Assembly (NCBI GenBank): GCA_964423195.1
Contig: CAYRDY010000026.1
Span: 1-22,756 of the forward strand
DNA from: CAKRHR01 sp964423195
Lineage (GTDB): Bacteria; Bacillota; Clostridia; Lachnospirales; Lachnospiraceae
Reading direction: 5' to 3'
Length of the DNA stretch: 22,756 bases
The notes beneath the pieces are model-generated. The model did no database searches, was not told the DNA's origin, and saw only the letters and a program-made list of their open reading frames with translations. The first letter of the stretch is position 1, and each line of letters starts with the position of its first letter. Of this stretch, positions 15,027 through 21,968 are shown piece by piece. Position numbers and translations under genes: made by a program.

Positions 15027-16466
15027 ATGAACGATCAGGATAAAGATGAGCTTGCAAAGGGCGGCTCGTCTGATGATAATAAGGACAAGCCGACTGACGA
15101 TAAGGATTACGAGGATATCTGTTATGTCTGCAGGCGGCCGGAGAGCAAGGCGGGGAAGATGATCCGCCTGCCGATCAACAACATGTGCGTCTGCCAGGAC
15201 TGTATGCAGCGCAGTATTGACGCCATGAACAACAGCGGCATCAATTACGAGGATATGCTGCGCAAAATGGATCCGAATCTGATGCGGATGTTCAACATTC
15301 AGGATATGTTCGGCATGGGCAAGGACGCGGAGATCCCCAAGGCACAGCGCCTGAAGAAGAAAAAGCCGGCGGAGGAAAAGAAGCCGGTTCTGGATATTAA
15401 AAACATCCCGCCGCCGCACAAAATCAAGGGAATGCTCGATGAGTATGTGATCGGGCAGGAGTACGCCAAGAAAGTGATCTCGGTGGCGGTCTACAATCAT
15501 TATAAGCGGGTGGCGACCAACACACTGGATGAGATTGAGATCGAGAAGTCCAATATGCTGATGATCGGGCCGACTGGCTGCGGCAAGACGTATCTGGTGC
15601 GGACACTGGCCAGGCTTCTGGATGTGCCGTTGGCCATCGCGGACGCCACATCTCTGACGGAGGCCGGTTATATCGGCGATGATATCGAGAGCGTTGTCTC
15701 AAAGCTTTTAGCGGCGGCGGATAATGATGTGGATAAGGCGGAGCAGGGCATTATTTTTATTGACGAGATTGATAAAATCGCCAAAAAGAAAAATACGACC
15801 AGCCGCGATGTGAGCGGCGAGTCCGTGCAGCAGGGATTGCTCAAACTGCTTGAGGGCAGCGAGGTGGAGGTGCCGGTGGGCGCCAGCAGCAAAATTGCCA
15901 TGGTGCCGCTGACCACCGTGAACACGCGCAATATCCTGTTTATCTGTGGCGGCGCGTTCCCGGATCTCGAAAATATTATCAAGGAGCGGCTGAATGAGCG
16001 CAGTTCGATGGGTTTTATCGCCGATCTGAAGGACAAATATGACAATGAGAAGGATCTGATCAGCAAGGTGACGGTTGAGGATCTGAGGGCTTTCGGCATG
16101 ATTCCGGAGTTTATCGGCCGTCTGCCGGTAATCTTTACCTTAAAAGAACTGACAAAGGATATGCTGGTGAGGATTCTGAAGGAGCCGAAAAATGCTATCA
16201 TCAAGCAGTATCAGAAGCTGCTGGCGCTCGACGAGGTGGATCTGCGCTTTGACGACGATGCACTGGAGGCCATTGCCGAGAAAGCCTTGAAGAGAGGAAC
16301 CGGAGCGAGAGCACTGCGCTCGATCATCGAGGAATTCATGCTGGATATCATGTATGAGATTCCGAAGGATGACAATATCGGCAGCGTGACGATCACACGC
16401 GCCTATATCGAGAATACGGGCGGTCCGCTGATACAGATGCGCGGCGTGGCAGCCATTACCGGCTAG
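15027..16466 (+). CDS. ClpX-like AAA+ unfoldase with divergent zinc and pore-loop regions
   Basis: A 479-residue ClpX-family ATPase, which unfolds proteins and feeds them to ClpP. A Cys4 zinc module (Cys32, Cys35, Cys54 or Cys56, Cys59) has an odd CVCQDC second half. Walker A is GPTGCGKT (181-188), Walker B IIFIDEID (242-249), and sensor 2 GARALR (426-431). The first pore loop reads GYIG rather than GYVG. The region where ClpX carries its RKH loop reads PVGASSKIAM with no RKH. An MGF at 328-330 replaces the ClpP-docking IGF. ATG 15027 follows AGGAGG by 8 bases. It is far from any clpP or tig, so it looks like a paralogue; the gene symbol is left empty for that reason. Confidence 0.88.
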   Translation: MNDQDKDELAKGGSSDDNKDKPTDDKDYEDICYVCRRPESKAGKMIRLPINNMCVCQDCMQRSIDAMNNSGINYEDMLRKMDPNLMRMFNIQDMFGMGKDAEIPKAQRLKKKKPAEEKKPVLDIKNIPPPHKIKGMLDEYVIGQEYAKKVISVAVYNHYKRVATNTLDEIEIEKSNMLMIGPTGCGKTYLVRTLARLLDVPLAIADATSLTEAGYIGDDIESVVSKLLAAADNDVDKAEQGIIFIDEIDKIAKKKNTTSRDVSGESVQQGLLKLLEGSEVEVPVGASSKIAMVPLTTVNTRNILFICGGAFPDLENIIKERLNERSSMGFIADLKDKYDNEKDLISKVTVEDLRAFGMIPEFIGRLPVIFTLKELTKDMLVRILKEPKNAIIKQYQKLLALDEVDLRFDDDALEAIAEKALKRGTGARALRSIIEEFMLDIMYEIPKDDNIGSVTITRAYIENTGGPLIQMRGVAAITG

Positions 16467-16591
16467 CGGAGGCGTGCGCTGGATCAGTATGGGACGGTGC
16501 GGCGTGAGACCTGCATTGTCGCGACCGCTTATGAATATGAAGACAGACGGGGAATCCCGTTGAGTGATACAAATTTTAAGGAGGAATCGCA

Positions 16592-17251
16592 ATGGCAATT
16601 TTAGATGATGTCAAAAAGGGACTGACGGATGTATCTGAGACAATTGTTAAGAAATCCAATGAGATTGTGGAGGTTCAGAAATTAAAACTGAAAAAGAGCA
16701 GTCTGGAGAAGGATATCAGAGAAGCCTATCTTGAACTGGGGAAAATGTATTACAAACACATAGAAAAAGACGGCGCGGCCGATGAGAACGCGCAGGATGC
16801 TTACACCCGCATTGTCGAGGCGAAGGAGGCTGTGGCGGAATTGACCGCCAAACTGGAGCAGTTCAGCAGGGAGCGGACTTGCCCTGTATGCGGCGAGAAG
16901 TCATCCAAAGATATGGTCTATTGTCCGCACTGCGGTCATAAATTTGAAGTGTGTGCGGATGATCACGCGGCGGAGGAGGCAAAGGCCAAGGTCGCCGAGG
17001 CGAAGGAGAAGGTCGGCGAGGCTGTGGAGAGCGTGAAGGAGAAGGTCGGCGATGCCGTGGAGATCGTGAAGGAAAAGATCGGCGATGCCGCGGAGACGGT
17101 CAGACATAAGGCCGAATGCGCGGAGAGCGCTGGGAGTGAAGAACCAGAGGCCTCAGAGGAGAGCGAGGGCTCGGCGTGCGGTCAGGATGCTCAGACAGAA
17201 TGCGGCGGGTCCGCGGAGGGCGCGGAAGAAGAAAGCGATCAGGCCGAATGA
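16592..17251 (+). CDS. Coiled-coil, zinc-ribbon protein with 11-residue amphipathic repeats
   Basis: A 219-residue protein of no recognised named family. Residues 1-92 are helical and coiled-coil-like. A zinc ribbon follows with CPVC (97-100) and CPHC (111-114). Residues 132-175 form four consecutive 11-residue repeats such as EAVESVKEKVG and DAVEIVKEKIG, the pattern seen in LEA-type and other surface-binding amphipathic helices. The last ~45 residues are acidic and Gly/Ser-rich. AAGGAGG precedes the ATG. Its stop overlaps the next start as ATGA. A chaperone-like or membrane-associated role is possible but rests only on the repeat type and the neighbouring protease genes. Confidence 0.75.
   Translation: MAILDDVKKGLTDVSETIVKKSNEIVEVQKLKLKKSSLEKDIREAYLELGKMYYKHIEKDGAADENAQDAYTRIVEAKEAVAELTAKLEQFSRERTCPVCGEKSSKDMVYCPHCGHKFEVCADDHAAEEAKAKVAEAKEKVGEAVESVKEKVGDAVEIVKEKIGDAAETVRHKAECAESAGSEEPEASEESEGSACGQDAQTECGGSAEGAEEESDQAE
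16985..17116 (+). repeat. Four 33-base in-frame repeats encoding 11-residue units
   Basis: The repeats read AKVAEAKEKVG, EAVESVKEKVG, DAVEIVKEKIG and DAAETVRHKAE. DNA conservation is strongest in the middle two units, suggesting fairly recent duplication. Confidence 0.8.
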
Positions 17252-18657
17252 AGATGAAGGATTTGATGCTGAAACGTGACAATGCGTGGCAAGTTTTCGG
17301 GAAAAGGGAGCGCGAGGCCGTCTACGCGTTCGCCGAGGATTATAAGGCGTTTCTGAACGCGTCCAAGACAGAGCGGGAGTGCGTGACTGTCATGTCCGAG
17401 CTGTTGGCGCGCGCCGGCTTTCGTGAACTTGAGACTGAGCGCGTCTCAGATTTGCGGCCCGGAGACAAAATTTACGCAAACGTGCGAGAAAAGGGCCTTG
17501 TGGCCGCAGTCATCGGCGAGCAGCCGCTGACAGACGGCATGAATATTATCGGCGCGCATGTTGACTCGCCGAGGATGGATCTCAAGCCGGTGCCGCTCTA
17601 TGAGGACGCGGAGCTGGCATTCTTGAAAACACATTATTATGGCGGAATAAAAAAATATCAGTGGACGACGATCCCGATGGCTATTCACGGTGTTGTCTAC
17701 AACCGTGACGGTGAGAAAATAACGATCTCGATCGGCGAGCGGGACGACGACCCGGTATTTACGATCAATGAAATTCTTGTACATCTGAGCCAAAAGCAGA
17801 TGGTTCGCAATGCGAATGAGGTGGTGAGGGCTGAGGAGCTGAATGTCCTTGTCGGCAGCATCCCGATTGACGGCGCGGAGGAAGCGCATGTGAAGGAGGC
17901 CGTGAAGGCCGCGGTGCTTCAGTATCTGTATGACACATACGGGATTGCGGAGCGAGATCTGATCACGGCTGAGATTGAGGTCGTGCCGGCGCACCACGCG
18001 CGCGACATCGGCTTTGATCGCTCGATGGTCGGCGGCTACGGGCAGGACGACAGAGTCTGTGCCTATACGGCACTGCGGGCGCTGATGGCTGTGGAGCATC
18101 CGCAAAGGACCTGCGTGTGCCTGCTGTCAGATAAGGAGGAGATCGGCAGCGGTGGCGTCAGCGGTGTGCGCTCGCGGGTCTATGAAAATGTCTTCCGAAG
18201 GATCATGGCAGGGCGCAATGGCCATTGTGATGAATTTGAGTACTGCCGTTGCATCGAAAATTCCAAAATGCTCTCATCGGATGTGGCACCGGGATTTGAG
18301 CCGTCGTATCCAAGGGCCTTTGACAAAAATAATATTGCCTATGTCGGGCATGGCACCTGTCTGATGAAATATACGGGTGTGCGCGGAAAATCCGGCACGA
18401 ATGACGCCTGCAGCGAATTTTTCCATGAGGTGGCGCAGGTCTTTGACGAGCATCAGATTCTCTGGCAGACGGGCGAACTCGGCATTGTCGATCTGGGTGG
18501 CGGCGGAACCATCGCCGTGGATATGTCGGAGATGGGCCTGCAGGTGATCGACTGCGGCGTGCCGCTCCTCTCGATGCACTCACCGTTTGAGGTGACGAGC
18601 AAGGCGGACATTTACGGCACATATGAGGGCTTCAAAGTTTTCCTGAAGTGTCTATAG
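17248..18657 (+). CDS. M18-family metalloaminopeptidase
   Basis: A 469-residue cytoplasmic zinc aminopeptidase that removes N-terminal residues, often acidic ones, from peptides. Expected two-metal ligands are present: His104 and Asp106 in GAHVDSPRMD, Asp267 or Asp268 in GQDDRV, Glu297-Glu298 in SDKEEIGSGG, Asp345 in SSDVAPG, and His444 in SMHSPFE. Length agrees with the family. ATG 17248 overlaps the preceding stop as ATGA, implying translational coupling; ATG 17254 and 17266 are alternatives. Pairing with the zinc-ribbon gene and a nearby unfoldase suggests it finishes peptides released by proteolysis. The stop codon lies inside a TATAGT that may be a promoter -10 box for the next region. 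Confidence 0.92.
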   Translation: MKMKDLMLKRDNAWQVFGKREREAVYAFAEDYKAFLNASKTERECVTVMSELLARAGFRELETERVSDLRPGDKIYANVREKGLVAAVIGEQPLTDGMNIIGAHVDSPRMDLKPVPLYEDAELAFLKTHYYGGIKKYQWTTIPMAIHGVVYNRDGEKITISIGERDDDPVFTINEILVHLSQKQMVRNANEVVRAEELNVLVGSIPIDGAEEAHVKEAVKAAVLQYLYDTYGIAERDLITAEIEVVPAHHARDIGFDRSMVGGYGQDDRVCAYTALRALMAVEHPQRTCVCLLSDKEEIGSGGVSGVRSRVYENVFRRIMAGRNGHCDEFEYCRCIENSKMLSSDVAPGFEPSYPRAFDKNNIAYVGHGTCLMKYTGVRGKSGTNDACSEFFHEVAQVFDEHQILWQTGELGIVDLGGGGTIAVDMSEMGLQVIDCGVPLLSMHSPFEVTSKADIYGTYEGFKVFLKCL

Positions 18658-18832
18658 TTAGCCAAAGACAACAATTCAGGTCTGTCTGTATCCTGACGTC
18701 GGAAGAAAAGTTTGGGAGTAAACTTCCAAATCTACCTTGATGACGCATTAAAGTGCGTCGAGGAAGAGAAAAATTTGAATATTGTTTGTATATTCAGGCT
18801 GTGCGGCGCTTACGCGCCGCACAGATTTGTTT
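18631..18832 (+). ncRNA. Candidate structured small RNA or long 3' UTR
   Basis: A possible promoter (TTCAAA 18631-18636, 16-base spacer, TATAGT 18653-18658) would start an RNA near 18665. Five stem-loops follow: TCAGG/CCTGA; TTTGGGAG/CTTCCAAA with a TAAA loop; GACGCA/TGCGTC (18742-18747 with 18754-18759); TGAATAT/ATATTCA; and a strong terminator ending at 18832. No open frame of note lies inside and the next gene is convergent. A leader is therefore excluded; a small RNA or a structured aminopeptidase 3' UTR remains. No Rfam family was recognised. Confidence 0.4.
18799..18832 (+). terminator. Strong intrinsic terminator
   Basis: A perfect 11-bp GC-rich stem (18799-18809 with 18814-18824) with a TTAC loop is followed by ATTTGTTT. 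The U tract lies on the plus-strand side, so it serves the aminopeptidase unit or the candidate RNA. Confidence 0.82.
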
Positions 18833-18877
18833 ACAGGAAGGGAATGTGAAAAAAGTCTGTAAATAGAAATCTTCTAT

Positions 18878-18903
18878 GATAATGTTTACAGCAAAACATT
18901 ATC
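18878..18903 (-). terminator. AT-rich hairpin downstream of ygeW
   Basis: A perfect 10-bp inverted repeat (18878-18887 with 18894-18903) with a 6-base loop lies 11 bases past the ygeW stop. It is AT-rich and lacks a clean U tract on the minus strand, so it is only a probable terminator. Confidence 0.45.
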
Positions 18904-18914
18904 ACATGAATGAT

Positions 18915-20108
18915 TCACATGAGTTTTCTCGGAAGATTTCTCTCCTCAAGCGTTTCCAGGAGCGCTGTCGGCTGTTCAAATTTGCTGAGAAGGATCATGG
19001 CGGCGATGATATACGGTTTGTATCCAGCCTGCCTGTACAGCGCCGTGCGGCAGCGGTCGAAGACGGACGCGTCCACTTCCCCGGCATCGCAGGACACACC
19101 GGTGATATCCGCCGGAAGACAGTGCAGGTAGAGGGCACTGCCGTTTCTTGTGGTCTTCATCATTTTTTCCGTGCAGGACCAGTCTCTGTGTTCGGCATTT
19201 TCCGCGAGTAATTCCTTTTCAAGTCTGTCGATGCCCTCAGAATCACCCCGGCCGTAGAGTTCTGTTCGTCTCTCCATGGCCGCGAACGGCGCCCAGCTCT
19301 TTGGATAGACAATGTCGGCGTCACTGAAGGCCTCGGCCATATCGCTGGTGCGCCTGTAGGAACCGCCGGACGCGGCGGCATTTTTTTCGGCTGTCGCCTC
19401 GACCTCCGGCATCACATCGTAGCCCTGCGGGTGCGCCAGGACGACGTCCATGCCGAAGCGGGTCATCAGGCCGATCACGCCCTGAGGCACGGACAGCGGT
19501 TTGCCGTATGAAGGCGAATAGGCCCAGGTCATGGCGATTTTTTTCCCTCTGAGATTTTCGACGCCGCCAAATTCGTGGATCAAGTGAAGCATATCCGCCA
19601 TGCACTGGGTCGGGTGGTCAATGTCACACTGCAGATTGACCAGCGTCGGGCGCTGCTCCAGGATGCCGTTTGCGTAGCCCTCACTGACGGCGGACGCCAC
19701 CTCGCGCATGTAGGCGTTGCCCTTGCCGATATACATATCATCCCGAATGCCGATCACGTCGGCCATAAAAGAGATCATATTGGCGGTCTCCCGCACGGTC
19801 TCCCCGTGCGCCAGCTGGGATTTGCCCTCGTCGAGATCCTGCACTTCCAACCCCAGAAGGTTGCAGGCCGAGGCAAACGAGAAGCGGGTGCGGGTGGAAT
19901 TGTCTCGGAACAGCGAGACGGCGAGGCCGCTGTCAAAGACCCGCGTTGAGATATTGTGTTCTCTCAGGCGTCGCAGCGCGTCGGCCACGGTAAACACGGC
20001 CTCAATTTCATCGTCCGTCTTTTCCCATGTCAGAAAAAAATCGTTGTTGTACATTTTTTTAAAGTCAAGCCTGTTCAGCCTGTCTATCTCATTCTGAAGA
20101 ATTTTCAT
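18915..20108 (-). CDS. ygeW: Knotted carbamoyltransferase YgeW
   Basis: A 397-residue member of the aspartate/ornithine carbamoyltransferase superfamily. The carbamoyl-phosphate motif STRTR is at 71-75, HPTQ at 165-168 and HCLP at 329-332. Residue 397 as the end matches YgeW length, and the sequence departs from ATCase and OTCase between these motifs. The physiological substrate of YgeW is not firmly established; homologues sit in anaerobic purine or diaminopropionate degradation clusters with ygeX and ygeY. ATG 20108 is chosen over 20126 because GGGAGGG lies 6-7 bases upstream of it. It follows ygeY in the same direction; ygeX is missing between them. Confidence 0.88.
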   Translation of the reverse strand: MKILQNEIDRLNRLDFKKMYNNDFFLTWEKTDDEIEAVFTVADALRRLREHNISTRVFDSGLAVSLFRDNSTRTRFSFASACNLLGLEVQDLDEGKSQLAHGETVRETANMISFMADVIGIRDDMYIGKGNAYMREVASAVSEGYANGILEQRPTLVNLQCDIDHPTQCMADMLHLIHEFGGVENLRGKKIAMTWAYSPSYGKPLSVPQGVIGLMTRFGMDVVLAHPQGYDVMPEVEATAEKNAAASGGSYRRTSDMAEAFSDADIVYPKSWAPFAAMERRTELYGRGDSEGIDRLEKELLAENAEHRDWSCTEKMMKTTRNGSALYLHCLPADITGVSCDAGEVDASVFDRCRTALYRQAGYKPYIIAAMILLSKFEQPTALLETLEERNLPRKLM

Positions 20109-20162
20109 TGAAATACCCTCCCTCATATCATGAAGTTTTGCGCTCCTGTCGCGGCGCAGCCG

Positions 20163-20336
20163 GATCAGACGATCGTTGCGATAAAATCGTTAGCGCTCGG
20201 CGCGGCGCGTCCCGCGAAGATCATCGGATGGATCAGACGATCATTCCGGTAAAATTGGCAGCGCCGCCGCGGCGCGTCCTGCGAAAATCATCGGCCTGGT
20301 CAGTCGGACGACGCGAGATAAATCTGCGGCAGCAGG
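20163..20336 (-). repeat. 68-bp tandem repeat derived from the ygeY 3' end
   Basis: Units at 20163-20230 and 20231-20298 are about 80 percent alike by eye, with single-base indels; both begin GATCAGACGATC. A third, more diverged unit is the ygeY coding end itself, from 20299. Read on the minus strand the copies keep traces of the ygeY tail: LLPQIYLASSD-stop in the gene, ALPILPE-stop-SSD in one copy, and ALTILSQRSSD in the other. The repeat fills most of the 191-base gap before ygeW. Confidence 0.75.
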
Positions 20337-21634
20337 GCGTAGACAGCGGCGCACACGACCAGATCCTGTTTCCATGTCTTTTCATTTGGCGCGTGGGCCT
20401 GAGCTTCCGCCCCCGGCCCGAAGCCGATGCACGGGATGCCGTTTCGGCCCATGATGGAGACGCCGTTGGTGGAGAAGGTCCACTTGTCGGTCAGCGGGCG
20501 GGATTTTCGCGTGGTCTCCGTCTCAGGGCTGCCGATGCGGCAAGGGCCGAAAAGGGTCTTGTACGCCTCCTCCATGGCTCTGGTGACCCGATGGTTCTTT
20601 GGGATCACCCAGGTCGGGAAATAGCACGCGATCGGGTAGGCGAGGCCGGTGTAGGACGGACGGCTGTATTCATACATGGAAACTTTCACGTCCCCGCCGT
20701 AATTTTGCACGGCTGGCAGGGCGCGGATCTCCTCAAGACAGCTCTCCCAGGTCTCTCCGGCGGTCATGCGGCGGTCAAGCGACACGGCGCAGGAATCAGC
20801 GACGGCGCAGCGGCTCGGCGATGTGTAAAAGATCTGTGAGACCGTGACTGTCCCGCGCCCCAAAAAGCGCGCCTCCTCCCACTGATCATTATAGCGGGGA
20901 TCAAGCATCCTCGATAGACCCTTGATTCCGGCGCCGTCGATACCTGCATCGACTTCGGCGCCGTTTTCGTTGAGAGCGCGGATATCCTGGATGATGTCCG
21001 CCATTTTGTAGATGGCGTTGTCGCCGCGCTCCGGCGCCGAACCGTGGCAGGAGATGCCGCTGACGTCGATGCGGATTTCCATGCGTCCGCGCTGGCCGCG
21101 ATAAATCCCGCCGTCCGTCGGCTCCGTCGACACGACGAATTCAGGGCGGACGTGATCCTCATGGATGATGTACTGCCAGCAGAGTCCGTCGCAGTCCTCC
21201 TCCTGAACCGTTCCGGTCACCAGAACGGTCAAGCGGTCGTCCAGCATGCCGAGATCCCGCATGATTCTGGCGCCGTAGACGGCGGAGACGATGCCGCCCA
21301 GCTGATCGGAGGCGCCACGCCCGCCGATCTCCGTGTCCGTCTCAAAACCGTCATAGGGGTCAAAAGACCAGTTATTGATATTGCCGATGCCGACGTTGTC
21401 GATGTGGGCATCGTAGGCGATCAGCGTCTGTCCGTGTCCCATATAGCCCAGCACGTTTCCCATGGGGTCGATATCGACGCGGTCAAAGCCGACGGCGCGC
21501 ATCTCCTCGGCGATGCGCTCGATATGTCCCCGCTCATCGCAGCTCTCCCCCGGAATTTTGATCAGGTCGCGCAAAAATTTTGTCATCGCCGCCTCATAAC
21601 TCTTGGCGGCTGCCTTGATATTCTCATATGCCAT
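20300..21634 (-). CDS. ygeY: YgeY-family M20 metallohydrolase
   Basis: A 444-residue M20 (ArgE/DapE/CPG2-like) zinc hydrolase, the YgeY type that databases label selenium-metabolism-linked. Metal and catalytic residues are in place: His77 and Asp79 in AYDAHIDNVG, Asp110 in GASDQLGG, Glu145-Glu146 in VQEEDCDG, and a late His in GAEAQAHAPNE. A dimerisation domain lies at about 185-300. The exact amide substrate is unknown; neighbours in other genomes suggest carbamoylated or diamino intermediates. GGGGAGG lies 8 bases before the ATG. It is first in a unit with ygeW, behind a good promoter at 21700-21728. Its 3' end is tandemly duplicated. Confidence 0.88.
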   Translation of the reverse strand: MAYENIKAAAKSYEAAMTKFLRDLIKIPGESCDERGHIERIAEEMRAVGFDRVDIDPMGNVLGYMGHGQTLIAYDAHIDNVGIGNINNWSFDPYDGFETDTEIGGRGASDQLGGIVSAVYGARIMRDLGMLDDRLTVLVTGTVQEEDCDGLCWQYIIHEDHVRPEFVVSTEPTDGGIYRGQRGRMEIRIDVSGISCHGSAPERGDNAIYKMADIIQDIRALNENGAEVDAGIDGAGIKGLSRMLDPRYNDQWEEARFLGRGTVTVSQIFYTSPSRCAVADSCAVSLDRRMTAGETWESCLEEIRALPAVQNYGGDVKVSMYEYSRPSYTGLAYPIACYFPTWVIPKNHRVTRAMEEAYKTLFGPCRIGSPETETTRKSRPLTDKWTFSTNGVSIMGRNGIPCIGFGPGAEAQAHAPNEKTWKQDLVVCAAVYALLPQIYLASSD

Positions 21635-21699
21635 GTGTCATACCTCCCCAGTTTTTTTGGCAATGCGCCGCTGGGCGCAAGATGCCTTTCCATGATCCT

Positions 21700-21728
21700 A
21701 TCATAACATTGTATTTTTTATATTTCAA
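21700..21728 (-). promoter_or_regulatory. Sigma-A promoter of ygeY-ygeW
   Basis: On the minus strand, TTGAAA (21728-21723), a 17-base spacer and TATGAT (21705-21700) stand about 65 bases ahead of the ygeY start. No operator was identified. Confidence 0.7.
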
Positions 21729-21803
21729 CCACGCAGAGAAAAAACCCGTCACATCCCGTGGCGTGGGGTAAACACTGAAAAATTTTGACATGCCATAGAA
21801 AAC

Positions 21804-21831
21804 GGGAGCAGGTCTTTGCAGACTTGCCCCC
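21804..21831 (-). terminator. Hairpin terminator candidate for the AT-rich gene
   Basis: Twelve-base arms (21804-21815 and 21820-21831) with a 4-base loop pair with one mismatch and one wobble, and on the minus strand are followed by GTTTTC. It lies about 140 bases past the minus-strand gene's stop. The 334-base gap 21635-21968 otherwise holds the ygeY promoter and small inverted repeats, for example around 21888-21900, with no gene seen. Confidence 0.55.
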
Positions 21832-21968
21832 GCACATCGGATACGATATTTATTTTTTTATTCATCAGAGATTCATGACCACCAGAAAAATTCTCAGAGA
21901 ATACCGGTCCTGATTGAGATGCGGATCAGGAACAGGGAACTTCTTTCCTCCGGCAGCCGTCCGTTTTT

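Noticed and set aside
16467..16530. Fourth 3'-end duplication, after the clpX-like gene
   Set aside because: Patches such as CGCTG and GCGGCGTG recur in order, but gaps are large and the match could be chance; kept only as a hint in the tail-duplication finding.
18660..18832. 6S RNA, SRP RNA or riboswitch identity for the structured region
   Set aside because: The ends do not pair as in 6S RNA, no known riboswitch core was seen, and no gene follows in the same direction.
20163..20336. Possible CRISPR-like array from the 68-bp units
   Set aside because: Only two and a half head-to-tail units without spacers, and the unit derives from the ygeY coding end.
20108..20839. Plus-strand open frame of 243 codons opposite ygeY and the repeat
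   Set aside because: Runs through the ygeY coding region and repeat array, with Arg/Gly/Ala-rich low-complexity translation; ygeY is clearly the real gene.
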